From: Hyperoplus lanceolatus
Lineage: Eukaryota; Chordata; Actinopteri; Uranoscopiformes; Ammodytidae
Assembly (NCBI GenBank): GCA_026929865.2
Contig: CM049402.1
Coordinates: forward strand, 6,567,001-6,631,000
Length of the DNA: 64,000 nt
Reading direction: 5' to 3'
The notes beneath the pieces are model-generated. The model did no database searches. It worked only from the letters and a program-made list of their open reading frames with translations, and was not told where the DNA came from. The position numbers were made by a program, and so were the translations under genes. Below, piece after piece: positions 11,277 to 23,645 of the stretch; the first letter of the stretch is position 1; every line of letters starts with the position of its first letter.

Positions 11277-12346
11277 CAGTTTTTCTCAGTCGCTTTGGTG
11301 CTTTTCTCACATCACTATTAACATTTGCACAGCAGTTAGTGCATTTCTCAAAACAATTAGTGCAAACTGCAAAACCTAGTGGATAACCAGCAAAAGTACG
11401 TCACTTGCTCAAAATGGACAGTCTATTCCTCAAAAGCAAGTATTCATGTCAATGAAACTGCCAGTGTCATCAAAATGAGAAGTCTTGACACCATCATTTA
11501 TGAACAAGATCAAAAGGCTTTGTCATGTTTTCATTATGACAGTTTATTCTCTCAGTGTTTTCCAATGCAAAAAAAAAGGTCTGAACTCGGTGACACTACC
11601 TGAAAATGCTCAAGACAGCACTATACACTACTTGTACAGCCATTTGAAAACTACAGTAAAGTTAAACATTGCTGTAGTTAGGGGAGTAAGTGACTACAAG
11701 ACACTGAATACGTATGTTTCACATTTTTACTGTTTATGCTCTTTGCAATTCTACAGCATTGTGCAAAAGAAAAATACACTTCAGTCACTTATTTAGAACA
11801 AACATAAAAAAAAAACCTTTTGGTAGAGCTGTGCACAAATGTGAACAATATAACAGGACATATTGTAACTGAACATATATAGGTAAATCATTTTGGCACA
11901 TCCAGACGTTCCTGTCTGTCTGGCCACATATTTTCATCTACATCACAACGGATATTATCCCTTGCAATGCAGCGAGGAAAGTATCTATGATAAAGAAAAG
12001 GTATAAAATTTGCTTGACAGAATTTGATAACTAGTTCAACAATTTTGTATGTAATGACTCAAGCAATGAAATGAAGATTATTGGTTTTATTGGGAACGAC
12101 TATTCAGCATCCATAAGTATAGTTCATTTTGACTGACATGACATAAGCAAATGACAATGTTATAAAACAGCAGAGAATTGTATGAAAGCAACTGATACAT
12201 CCAAAAGCATTTGTAATTTGTTCAGAGGAAGGAGAAATTGCTACTATGATGTGCTCAAATGACTAAATGTTGCGGAGGTTGAACTAATAGTTATGAGAAT
12301 TTTCATTCTGATCTGAGAAAAGCACCAAAGCGACTGAGAAAAACTG
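11277..12346 (-). mobile_element. IS630/Tc1-like DNA transposon, internally deleted
   Basis: TA dinucleotides flank both ends (11275-11276 and 12347-12348). The inverted termini are perfect for at least 20 bases: CAGTTTTTCTCAGTCGCTTT, continuing GGTGCTTTTCTCA. The minus strand keeps a terminal transposase exon at 11888-11986. The TA target and that exon place it in the Tc1/mariner/IS630 group. At 1,070 bp the catalytic core is missing. Confidence 0.8.
11888..11986 (-). pseudogene. IS630/Tc1-like transposase, last exon remnant
   Basis: The frame reads RYFPRCIARDNIRCDVDENM and continues WPDRQERLDVPK before a TGA. In IS630-like transposases of fish, the C-terminus has the same R-F/Y-F-P-R-C-x-A-R-x-N-I-x-C-D-V-D-E...WP layout. 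Immediately upstream on the minus strand is a good splice acceptor (tttctttatcatag), so this appears to be the final exon of a spliced gene. The DDE catalytic residues lie upstream in the family and are not present here. The stop codon is intact. Confidence 0.6.
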
Positions 12347-12348
12347 TA

Positions 12349-12587
12349 AATAGTTGAACGATGTGTTGGTTAAGGAAGCAGCAATCCTTAGAAAGTGCAC
12401 AGTTAACTCAATTTATTACTGGAAGACATCAAGGTTCAACTTAAAAAATACCAAACTTTCCTTTAGGCTGCAGAAATGGCTCAAAGTATTATGTAGGAAG
12501 AACTATGTAGTTAAGGGTTAGATAGCCAGATGACCCAGGCATTTATTCAATATGTATGGGACCTCCATAGTATTAAAGGTCACTTGA
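12349..12587. other. No gene seen
   Basis: Short unassigned spacer between two transposons. Confidence 0.5.
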
Positions 12588-12595
12588 CTTTATAT

Positions 12596-13477
<882 letters not shown>

Positions 13478-13485
13478 CTTTATAT

Positions 13486-14370
13486 ACAACAACACACATT
13501 ATAATACTGTTTTTTGTGTTGTTGTTGTTATTGTTGTTGTAACCTCTGAGTCAAATTTTTGAGTGGGTTCTTTAAATCCCACTAGCTCAGGAAATATGGG
13601 AGCTGGTTTTAAATGTAACATCACGAGATGAAGAATGTCGCAGTTCATTGACATATATAGTGCAAGCAAGAGTATTTGTTCGGCTAGAGGGAGTTCATCT
13701 ATTATTTCTACTCATCCGTGATATGTAGATTTATGTCATTACATACCTCTGTGATTAGAATTTCTCTCCACTCCGACAGCATTGTGCCAGAGCAGACTAC
13801 TGCTGTGATGCCAGAGATTGCAATCTGTTATCTATCTGTTAGCGCCATACTGTCTCCTTCCACGTTCATCTGTTACGGCATGACAATCAAAATTCAGGCA
13901 ATTAACCTGCTCCGTCACCCCGCACAGAGAGGGACTGCTGGACTGGAGATAAACTTCAGGGGTGGCAAATGGATTTAAAAAGGGACGAGGGAGGCGGCGG
14001 AGGAAAGATTGCAAATCAAAGCTGACATGGTGTGCTTAACAGAGACGGTACATATTCTTACCAGTAGGTAAAATATTTTTTTTTTAAAAAAGCTGTTGGA
14101 TAACAGACACCACCTTTGTTTATATACTGCAAAACCTCTCAAAGCCAACACAGTCTCACTCCTAGAACGTCAAAGTGCGACTGTGGGACAGGGCCTCTTA
14201 CCGTCCGTCACTGACGTGAAATCAGACTTTGCCGTCGTCTGAAGACTGATAGGGAGTTCAATTCACTACAATGTAATGCCACCCCGGGCGCTATTCATTT
14301 CTATTGGACAGATACATGTCACGTGACTTTCAAGTTTCTCCCGGCGAAAATGAAATCCAAGCTGTGCCCG
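13486..14370. other. No gene seen; repeat-like text from about 14146
   Basis: Unassigned to about 14145. From there cagtctcactcctagaacgtcaaag to the inverted repeat at 14371 looks like part of a fish interspersed repeat (gacgtgaaatcagac, cacgtgactttcaagtttctc), but I cannot name it or see both its ends. Confidence 0.4.
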
Positions 14371-14520
14371 CCATTGCTACAGTTTTTAATTCAGATTTTT
14401 AAAAGATTTATAAGTTATTAATTGGGTTTTTGATAACATTGTTGGTGAGAAATGTGTGTCATACTTTCACAATCTTCACTCAGTGAATGTGTACGATTTA
14501 GTTTGATGGTTATCACGAAT
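14371..14520 (+). repeat. Left arm of a long-range inverted repeat
   Basis: From ccattgctacag to ggttatcacgaat this is nearly identical to the reverse complement of 18248-18387; the main difference is a gap of roughly ten bases near 14398-14410. The arms are about 3.7 kb apart. They may be two opposite insertions of one repeat or the remains of one element. Confidence 0.8.
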
Positions 14521-17164
14521 AAACCATATGAATAGGTTATAGAAACAACAGTGTTTCACATTTTTACAATAAATGATTCAGATAGGCCTATCATACTCAG
14601 AAAAGAAATGGCACATATATTTGTGGTCCATGTGCAAAATAGCTCACAAAAATATGTTTGCTCTAATCTGGGACAGTCTATGCAGTATTATGCATAAAAA
14701 ACAATATCCCCTTAATAAATGCAAGTCATAAACACTCATGGTCTAAGATGCATTACTCAGGTTTGATGGTTTAAATTTGAACAATATGTTCTTGCTTCCT
14801 TTTAGATAAAACATACATTTTCCAAATAGTATTGCATAATTTGATTCGTAATTGTATCATAACAATTTGATTAAAAAAATTAACATTGTTTTAATAATGA
14901 CAAATGTAAAGCCTTAGCATTGATTTCCTCTAAAACCTATTCTTTTTTCTTCTTTCTCTTTTGCGTTTCCCCCCTCCTTTTGTCAAACGGTTCGCTCAAC
15001 CGACCCCGTGGGGGTGTTCGCCTGTCCCCGGCCCCCCTGTTTCCAAAGCGATTCTACTTTTTCGGCCATTTCAAAGCGGGGAACCTGAGCTCTTTAAATG
15101 CAAGGTTTCGCAATGTTTCGTTTGTCAACAAAGTAGTTTTGTCTGGATTTCCTTTTCTCAAGCCTTTTTCAGATACCCTATATGGGCCCCATGGTTTTCC
15201 TTTTGTTCTTTCTTGTTTTTGCGAGTAGGAACCAAAATGGCTAACTTTAGAGATTATAAAACATAATGCATCGACAATCTAAAATCCAAATTGAAAGGCC
15301 GATGGATAGATTTACTGTAGGCCTAAATGGCCACGCCTTTATTCTCCTCAAGGGAAATGTAGGCCCCGCGTAATAATGTAAAGTCCATCTTTGCTTTAAT
15401 CAGGCCGGTGATGCCCAGGGGCCCTTTAAAGTGCGGCGCACAAAATCCTGCGTAGACGGAGGGATGGTGACCAATTGGTTTTATAAAAACTTCTTGCGGG
15501 TTCCCCACTCGCCAGCGGGAGCACGTTTTCCTGCCGGGACGCGACCCAACAACCCACAAATAAAGCCGTCATCAGAAAAAAAGCAAATATGGCACCCAAT
15601 ATATTAAGTCAATAAAATGTATAAGCTTACCTATAGTTGCGTGTATGGCTACGTAGTCTATGGCTGCGTTGTGTGTAGGTTGAATTACTTATCAAGTAGC
15701 CTAGTCTCTGTTTTGGTTATATTTTATAAGTTGAATCTATAGCGCTACTCTATAATAATATCCTATCTGGGAGGTGTTTCCGTGAGTGGCCAGCAGGAGA
15801 GCATTTTAAGAGGGGTAAAAAGTAGTTTGTACAAAGTTAAGCCCAACAGATATTAATTAAAACTGTATATTTCGTTAAATAAAATCATGTTATGAATTCA
15901 GCAAATCATTACACGTATCTCTTTCCCATAACAATTCACCCTGGAAGTTTAAACTATAATCTGACGTTGTTGGAAATGTGTGGATCTCACAGAAGGGAAA
16001 CAATGCTCTCGAATAGACTATAGGCATTATTTCAGTTGTCACACCATTTTATATAAGCTACATACACTACAGGTACGCTAATACGTGATATTGCATACAG
16101 CACAACGGTGGGTGAAACTGCTTTACAAAGACTATAACGACTGTGCCAATCATGATATGTGATCAGCACGCCCGTGTGTGTTTGTGTGACAGTTCTGCAG
16201 CACCCGTCCGGCTTTCTTCCTTCCCAGTCGCTTTCTTAGCGGCGTTGCCTCCTTTTTCCTCATGAAAGTCAAAATTCCATGCTTATTAAGAGCATCATCA
16301 TATTCGGGAGCTATTTAGCATCGCCATGTATGGTAGATTGTGGGATGAAACGGGAGGTGAAGTGGGAGCTGAGATGTGCCATTCACGCAGGTGGGTAATT
16401 ATAAAGGGAAGATTGGTCAACTTAGTTTATAAATCTGATTTTTTTTTGCCCTTTTTTTGATGTTTTAGGAAGGTTTCTACTCACGAAATAAATGGGCCCC
16501 AGGTGTTTGTAGCCTTCCATCAACCGACCTCTTCTCCCAGAGTGGAGATTCAGCTTATCCTCCTAAATTCAGCTAACACAACTTCCACCATTCCCTGTCC
16601 TTGTACACTGTCCCTTGAGCTCCTACAGAACTGAAACACCCTACATCTGCTGGATCTCTGAATATATTTATTAAAATAGGCCCATTGAAAATGAAGGTGA
16701 TAATTGAGGGATGTGAAATACAAAGGCTTTTGAACAAAACAGGCTAGAATCATGGGCCAACTGTTATAGAGAGATCTTAACCTTATCATGAGATTAAATC
16801 AGGGCGCTGTCAAGCTTCCTCTCCCAATGCCCCCACATCCAGCGATACACAGCGTAATGTCTCTCCCAGTATGAAAGAAAAAATACATCTCTTGTCTTAT
16901 CATGCCATGTGTGTGGTGGACAAACCGCAAAACCACTTAAATATTAAGAGGGGGAAATATAAAGAGTCAACTACATATGCAGAAATAAACGCTGATTAGC
17001 CCTTCATCTCTTAAAATGTGCATGAATTAAGCAATCTTCAAACTACTCCCATTTGAATTACTGGCCTACTTCTTAAAAATTTATATCATTAACTAAAAGA
17101 GAACACCAAATCTATCCTAGGCTACTGTATGTCAGGGCAGAAGATGTGACACACACACAACACA

Positions 17165-17197
<33 letters not shown>

Positions 17198-18247
17198 TTT
17201 GTAGTTTAAAAAGTTGTAAGTGATATTTTAAGCTAAAAATTATGATTTCATGTATAATCAGCATATTTGATTAGAATGTTAAAATGTACAATCAAGAGAC
17301 TATGAAACACTTTAGTAGTGGCCCTAGAAATAGTGGCCCTAGAATAGTGGGTAAATAATATGTTTATGGTTTAGGCAGGGTGTAAAGATTGTGGGATTTA
17401 ATTATTTTATTTATTTTTGGTTATGAGATGTTTCTTAAGTGGTTCCATTATTCTTAGTGCCATGATGTCTCTGTGTGGAAACAGGGACGTTTTGTTTTGG
17501 AGGAGGTGAGGTATAACCTGTTTCCTGTTAAGTGCTTTTATTATGAAGGGTCAGAACGGTGTCAGCCGTGTGAATGTGTCTGACTTGTTGGTTCTTACGG
17601 CGGAGGACCTGGATTTGCAATGGAATGCGCCCAGAATTCACGGCTGACAGTCGGTCTGATAGGAGTCGAACGCGGCAACCTAGCCCTAAAGGATGATGGG
17701 TAATGAAGTATTACGTAGCAACAGGGCTAAATAGGCTTACGTCGGCAAACCATCCTTATAACTAACAAAATAGAGATCTGATACTTCCAATAAACGAACA
17801 TTATGATATTCTGATGTATTTCTCGCTAGAAAAGTTGTAAAGACATATTTGTATGCCCTTACTAGCTAATTTGTGAAGTCTTTGTGTCACCATTGCAACC
17901 CTTGACAACAAAAATTTGCTCTGGGGAAAAAAACTCTCCCAGAATCGAAAAAAAAAATTATTATCCAAAGGTTAACCCATCTTAATATTGAGTTAACAAG
18001 GCCATTTCCATGTTTTAACTGTGAAACGCTGTTGGTTCTATAACCTATTCATATTGTTTCATATTACTCCGTTCGTCCTTTTCTCGAGTTTACTGGCGAG
18101 TTGTTTTTTGGAAAAACAGTTGGAGCAAGCGCTCTTCTCAGCTGTGTGTGTGTATAACATCTTTGAGTGCAATCTCTGCTATCAACAAATGCACGTTGTT
18201 CAAGCAGCTGATCAAAGATAAACAAACCTGGCGATGTCCAGAATAAT
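14521..18247. other. Between the inverted arms: no gene seen
   Basis: No protein motif is recognised. GC-richer stretches at about 14945-15240 and 15300-15560 and a block at 16230-16400 look unique and may be constrained, but this is impression only. A CA run followed by a poly-A tract lies at about 17152-17197. A short tandem of tagtggccctagaa sits at 17314-17348. Confidence 0.45.
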
Positions 18248-18387
18248 ATTCGTGATAACCATCAAACTAAATCGTACACATTCACTGAGTGAAGATTGTG
18301 AAAGTATGACACACATTTCTCACCAACAATGTTATCAAAAACCCAATTAATAACTTATAAATCTGAATTGAAAACTGTAGCAATGGC
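18248..18387 (-). repeat. Right arm of the long-range inverted repeat
   Basis: The reverse complement matches 14371-14520 almost base for base from attcgtgataacc to ctgtagcaatgg. Flanking sequence outside the arms does not match, so both breakpoints can be located within a few bases. Confidence 0.8.
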
Positions 18388-18633
18388 AGCTAAATGATCC
18401 ATTATGATCGCCATGGCAGTAGCCTGTGTGTCTGCTGCTGCATACAATGTGTCTATCAGAGCCTCTTCTCTTAAATCAGCTTTCTGCTGCGCCTGGGAAC
18501 AACAGTAATGAGAGCAGTGAGAGCAAACCTCACAGTAAAGCCGTGGGATGTTAAACTAAAATGATAAAATGGTCTACAGTATAGTTTTGAAGGGGAACTG
18601 AAGGGTTGGGTTCCAATTCTTTGCTGGTTCACT

Positions 18634-19008
18634 CTAGCCTGGCTCCGCCCGCCCGCCTACTTCCGGCCAAATTTTATTTTCCCTTCAGTAGTCAGTCTGG
18701 GTGTACAGGCCATTTCCCAGTTTTGCTGGAGATTCGACAGCCAGTCCAATCAGCGAACAGAGCGAGTGGCTGAGAACGATGACGTCGAAGTCGCGCTCCA
18801 GTTTCAGTTGCCAGAAGCCGGCTCATGACACACGTGACGACCAAACGTTATGCGATTGGTTGGCTAATCCAGAGTGGCACTGGGCAGATCCAATAGTTTT
18901 AAACTTTAACAGACACCCGCCTCCATGAGTGAACGTTTGCCAATTAAAGCACTGCCAGACCTTCTGTACAAATGAAATGAAGTACGATGGTCTGGTAGCA
19001 CCAGGCTA
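18634..19008. mobile_element. Short hAT-type element, family CTAGCCTGG copy 1
   Basis: Perfect 8-bp duplication GGTTCACT at 18626-18633 and 19009-19016. It starts CTAGCCTGG and ends CCAGGCTA. The interior contains ccaatcagcgaacagag, gcgctccagtttcagttg and gttggctaatccagagtgg, all shared with 44676-45238. At 375 bp it has no coding capacity. Confidence 0.85.
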
Positions 19009-19016
19009 GGTTCACT

Positions 19017-22000
19017 CAGTACATTTTCATGAATTTTAAACGTTTGGTGGTTGTCTTGGCGTATTTATTCATACAAGCACAGCAAGTAAACCATTGCAAT
19101 CATCTGATTTGAGTGTTATAAGCAACATACAGTAGTTCAAAGCAGGCAGCTTTGGTGTTGAAGCAGCGTGTGTGTGTCATAGCAGGGCTTTTGTTGTGGC
19201 CTCCTCTTAACCCTATCCTCGGTGGAGAGAAATCAAGGAGCAACTTGAGACTTGGACTTGTTCTCCGCACAGCGTTTGGATTACATAATGTGGGGTGAAA
19301 TCCAATTGTCTCCAATCATCTCCAGCTCCCACGTTATCCATCACTTTTATTAGTGCGGCGGCAGTGAGATAAGACTTTGTTATGTTTCTCTGGGAATCCA
19401 TTTTCACATGACAAAAGATGGCGATTAAATACGTTTCAACTGTGAGGGTTACTCCAAACAGAAGCTACTGGAGAGATCTGTCCATGTTGGTGCTTTTAAC
19501 ATGGAACAAAAACATTTCAAACCGGAAAAGAAGAAAATGCTGATCTCACAAACTTTGTGTTCTTTAAATAATACATCTTCCCGCAGTAGAGGAATTGGGA
19601 TGATACAGCCGGGCCTGGCAAAGAGTATGTTGTACAGCACAGGGGATTTATGAAATTGAATTTCAATGGCACATTGAGGCAGTTCAGTGAGTGTGTGCCA
19701 AAAAGTGAGAATCCTATGACGGATTGAGACAAATCACTGGGCCTTAATGAGCTGACAACAAGATGCCTGCAGGCGTTACATTACTATTCAATTAGCATTT
19801 AAGGAGTCTATGGGGAGATTGGTTTTGTTTCTATTTTGGAGATAAAATATGAGCAGCATCTCCCACAGATTTCTCATTAGGGCCACTTTGAGGGTAACTC
19901 AACTCCATTTATCTTCTCCAGTGTGGTACCCTGGTGAATTGAAAAGCTTCACATGGAGAAGAGAGTAGAGTCTAGACACACTATTGTGTTACGCTCATTG
20001 ATCTGCAAGTGTGAGGAGTAGTTAACTACTTTCCTTTCAGTTCCTATCTGAATTTGTTGATTGCCGACTGCGTTCCAGAAGTCTTTTAACCCAGTTGCAG
20101 CGCTAACAACTCTCTTTTATATTCAACTTGTTTAGGTTTTTGATGAGTAATCATCACACAAGCGTCTCTCGGCCTGATCCCAAACTCTCTTCTTGACATG
20201 CAAGACTCCACCAAAGAATCCCTTTGAATTCAAAATACTGTCTATCACTTGTTATTAAACAACAGTTTTCTCACAACAATACGTGGCCGTGGAAATGAGA
20301 AGTCAGCAGTGCAGCAGTACCCACCTTTACATTATAAATGCTGTCTTATCTTACTCATGAGCTCTCCATTTTGCTTTTTCATAACTCCCTTATGAAGACT
20401 AATATGTTTGAGCAACCTTTCCCTCAAGTGTCACAGTGCATTAATCACTGGACCTATAATATGCTTTTTGTTCTGATGATGGCAGTGACTAGCCCAGAGC
20501 TGATAAATACATATGACTAGTGGGTTATTGTTGCTCCCGGGCTTTTATTTGACCAATATAAGACAAATTGATAAAGAAAATCAACAGAGAAAAGGCCACT
20601 TAAAGGCCAGTTAAAGACCACTACAGATACAAGGCTACAACATAACACACAGCTCTGTCCAATCTCTACCTGCATGCACCCCCCCCCCCCCAACCCCCAC
20701 AATCAATTTGATTCTCTCTTTTTAATTATGGCAGAATGATGATGTATGCTCCACTAATAAGACATGAATGGGAAATGAAAGGTCGGCGAGACCTAGATAA
20801 ATGACTCACATTATTTCACCAATCGGACAGAAGCCCCCTCTATATGTTCTAATTTGAATGATAATAAAAATTCTGAATTGCTTTGTCCTCGCAGGGGCCA
20901 CTTTCTCCATGATAAGCAGCCCCGGCAAGGTAACCTTGTCCTGTAACCCAGGCTCCCATAGCCTTTCTCACAATGTAATTGCTTTAAATGAAGGCACAGA
21001 AAACAAACACATACAGTTCAAGGCTGCATCTGAACCAGGGGTGAGGAGACTAAACACGTTCTTGCTTTTTCATTTCTGTATCAAACTTTAGAGGAATTAA
21101 AGTGTTATGTAAATATAAGAATTCTAACCCTATAACGCTCGTTCCATGAGCACCGGTTCTCAATCTGTGTAATAATAAAAGCTACCGTTCGTTTTTTATT
21201 AAATACCATATACTTTGCTTCAAAGCAGATCATGTCAAAGATGACAATGTCAGACTGCATCAAGCACAAAAGCATCCATTATCTGTGCTTAGAGAAGTCC
21301 TCAATAGTTTTATTTTTAGCCCTGGCCATCGAAGCAGCGGAGGATAAGGTGGCTTTGGGAGGCATCAATAATAAATCACATTGTCCTTGTCTTGGAATAC
21401 GTTTTTGAAAAAGCAATGAAATGTGATAAAGTGTCTCATCCGGATGGTCCTGATGTTTATGGCAGTCACTTGTGAGCTGACATGCTCACGGCACTGTATA
21501 GGTTACTTCATGGCACAGCAGAAAAAGTCTCTGTGGGTCTATAGCAGCGGAAAGGAGAAGGCAAAACAAGTCGATCTCTGTCTGTAACTGTGGAGCAGAG
21601 CAGGGGCTGTCTGGCTTTAACACATCAATCACAGCAACAACAAAAAAATGAAAATGATCAATAATAAATATGCTATAACTGCAATGTGCATTAGGTTAAC
21701 ATGTCATGTTTGTATCCGTCAGTTAGGATAGAGACTTAATAAAGCCAAATGGATACCATTTTGACTTGCTGACTCAATATATTAGGACAAGTTTGAGTAA
21801 TACTTTACTTCCAATTTATGCCACACCTATATTTCACTACATTCAAGATGGAATTATTGGACCCTTAAGTTCCATCTTAGTCACTTTAAAAAAAAGGTAT
21901 TGAGTTTGGGAGGGGGGAATCTAACGGTCATTCATATTTTATTTTGATTCTACATTTGACAAAGAAAATAACTGCTAAATAACAGCACAACAAGTTCATT

Positions 22001-22320
22001 CAAATTCAAATTACTGTAAAAGATGGACAGCATAAAGGTTCACATTTTTAAAGCAAATGTAAACATACTCTTATATTCTAATAATATAGATAAATATGTA
22101 TTATGTCAGATGAATATGTGGCCTGTGAGAATTGACCATGAATAAAAGAGCTGACTTTACTTCTTTTTCCACTGATTTTATCCAAATAAGATTGTTTCTG
22201 TGCGTGTTCAGACAATCAAATGTAGAAATGTTGTCATGACATTTTTGGGCTTATCCTGTCTTTTCAACCTGCTGCCTTTTTCCTATTTGTTACCGTTTGT
22301 TTGCAACTTTTTTCCATATT
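19017..22320. other. Unique non-coding sequence; no gene seen
   Basis: No transposon ends or protein motifs recognised. The block 19740-19830 (ccttaatgagctgacaac, caattagcatttaagg) has the look of a vertebrate conserved non-coding element. A C run lies at about 20679-20691. A pseudo-exon with splice-like borders at 20898-20932 is too short to support. Confidence 0.45.
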
Positions 22321-22329
22321 TCCTCTCTA

Positions 22330-22765
22330 TTTTCTAAAGTTTTGCAGCATACGAAAAGTGCTTTTTGAGATCAGCCTTTGATAAAGACTTATACAGGTTA
22401 ATGAGCCCTGAACACAATTTATTGAGCAAGGCATTAGCGCAGACAGAATTGCGCCATGCCTACTTAATTTGCTGTGAGAGCAGCTTAGGCTGTAATATGT
22501 CTGAGCCAATTCAAGGGGCTAAGTTGAGCATAACTGGGTATGTCTTTTAATTAACTGGGAATAACAGGTTAGCTCGTGGACATTGGAAAGCATCGTAACC
22601 AAATGGGAGAAATGTGTTTTGGTAATAAACAGCAGTGATGTGGTTTTGTGGATTAATTTATTGTGATTAGGCCCACTATTGTTCCACTTGCTGAAATTAA
22701 TTGAATTCCTCATGCATTTCAGTCACCGGACAAACAAATTAATCAAAAGATTGGGAAGTGAGGCT
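22330..22765. promoter_or_regulatory. Candidate conserved non-coding element (inferred)
   Basis: A 430-bp stretch free of repeats and rich in homeodomain-core words (ttaattaactg, gattaatttattgtgattagg, gaaattaattgaattc, caaattaatcaaaag), mixed with moderately GC sequence and with no convincing open frame. Such composition is typical of enhancers near developmental genes. No conservation could be tested, so this is an inference from texture alone. Confidence 0.25.
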
Positions 22766-23446
22766 CGATTCAGAGGGGCTAGGTATTTTGCAATTGTGTG
22801 TGTGTGTGTGTGTGTGTGTGAGATTACTAGTGCATGATACCTCATGTTTGTAGATTACCATGTGTGGTTTGGATTCATGTTCCTGTCTAAAAAAAAAGCT
22901 TAAATGAGTTCACAGACCCAAACAAGAAAGATTATCACGCAGCAAGATGTCATGTTTTGTCTCACACAGATCTGTTCCAACAGAAAGGTTATAGTTATTA
23001 TTATTTAATAACTTTTTGTCTACAATTACACATAAATCATATTTACCATGTTTTCCTCAGGGTTGTGCACAGTACAGTGGCCCAGGAAACACATTGCATC
23101 AGAAAAGAAAACACATGCAAATAGTCTAGACAAAATAGTAAAAAAAAATATATTTTACATCAAATGCTGCATACACTCACAGCCACCATGGGAAACACAA
23201 CGAAAGACACAGCTCAGTGTCTTCATTGAGATTCATTACCAACTGTAGCTCTGACTCAAAGTTGTCATATCTTTATTTATAAGACAGTGCTTGGTTATTA
23301 CTATATGTTTTTTTTTTACCACACAGAGAGATGTGCTGGGCAACACTTCTTTCATTCTCATGACATTGTTATGCTTTCTGTCCCAAAGGTCCACACTGGT
23401 AAAAAAAAAAAGGCTTCTGTCTACTCTGGAATATGTGAGAAGCTGA
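22766..23446. other. No gene seen; TG repeat at 22795-22821
   Basis: A (TG)n microsatellite followed by unassigned AT-rich sequence. Confidence 0.6.
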
Positions 23447-23519
23447 TTGGTGGGGGCGGGGGGGGGGTAAGCGGGTGGGACAAGGGGGGCGGTGCCCCCC
23501 TCTGGTTGTTGTGTCCCCC

Positions 23520-23555
<36 letters not shown>
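23447..23555. repeat. G-rich low-complexity tract with a 33-base G run
   Basis: Starts ggtgggggcggggg, includes gacaaggggggcgg, passes through a C run (23515-23521), and ends with an uninterrupted G homopolymer at 23522-23554. It could form a G-quadruplex. The exact length is doubtful because such runs are often misread. Confidence 0.85.
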
Positions 23556-23574
23556 GACTCTGTGTGAATGAATG

Positions 23575-23645
23575 CTGCAGAATGGAACCCTGAAAGCGCT
23601 TTGGTGGAATGAAAAGTCTATTTAAATCCTTTTAAATCCAAAATG
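23575..23645 (+). repeat. L2-like 3' tail fragment
   Basis: The text ggaaccctgaaagcgctttgg followed by ctatttaaatcc resembles the 3' end of fish L2-like retroposons (aaagcgcttt...ctatataaatcc), also seen at 51155-51298. Confidence 0.4.

Noticed and set aside
15323..15559. 78-codon minus-strand frame in a GC-rich block
   Set aside because: No recognisable motif, no splice context; left as unassigned.
20898..20932. A 35-base micro-exon (cctcgcag before, gtaacc after)
   Set aside because: Too short, no peptide identity, and no neighbouring exon.
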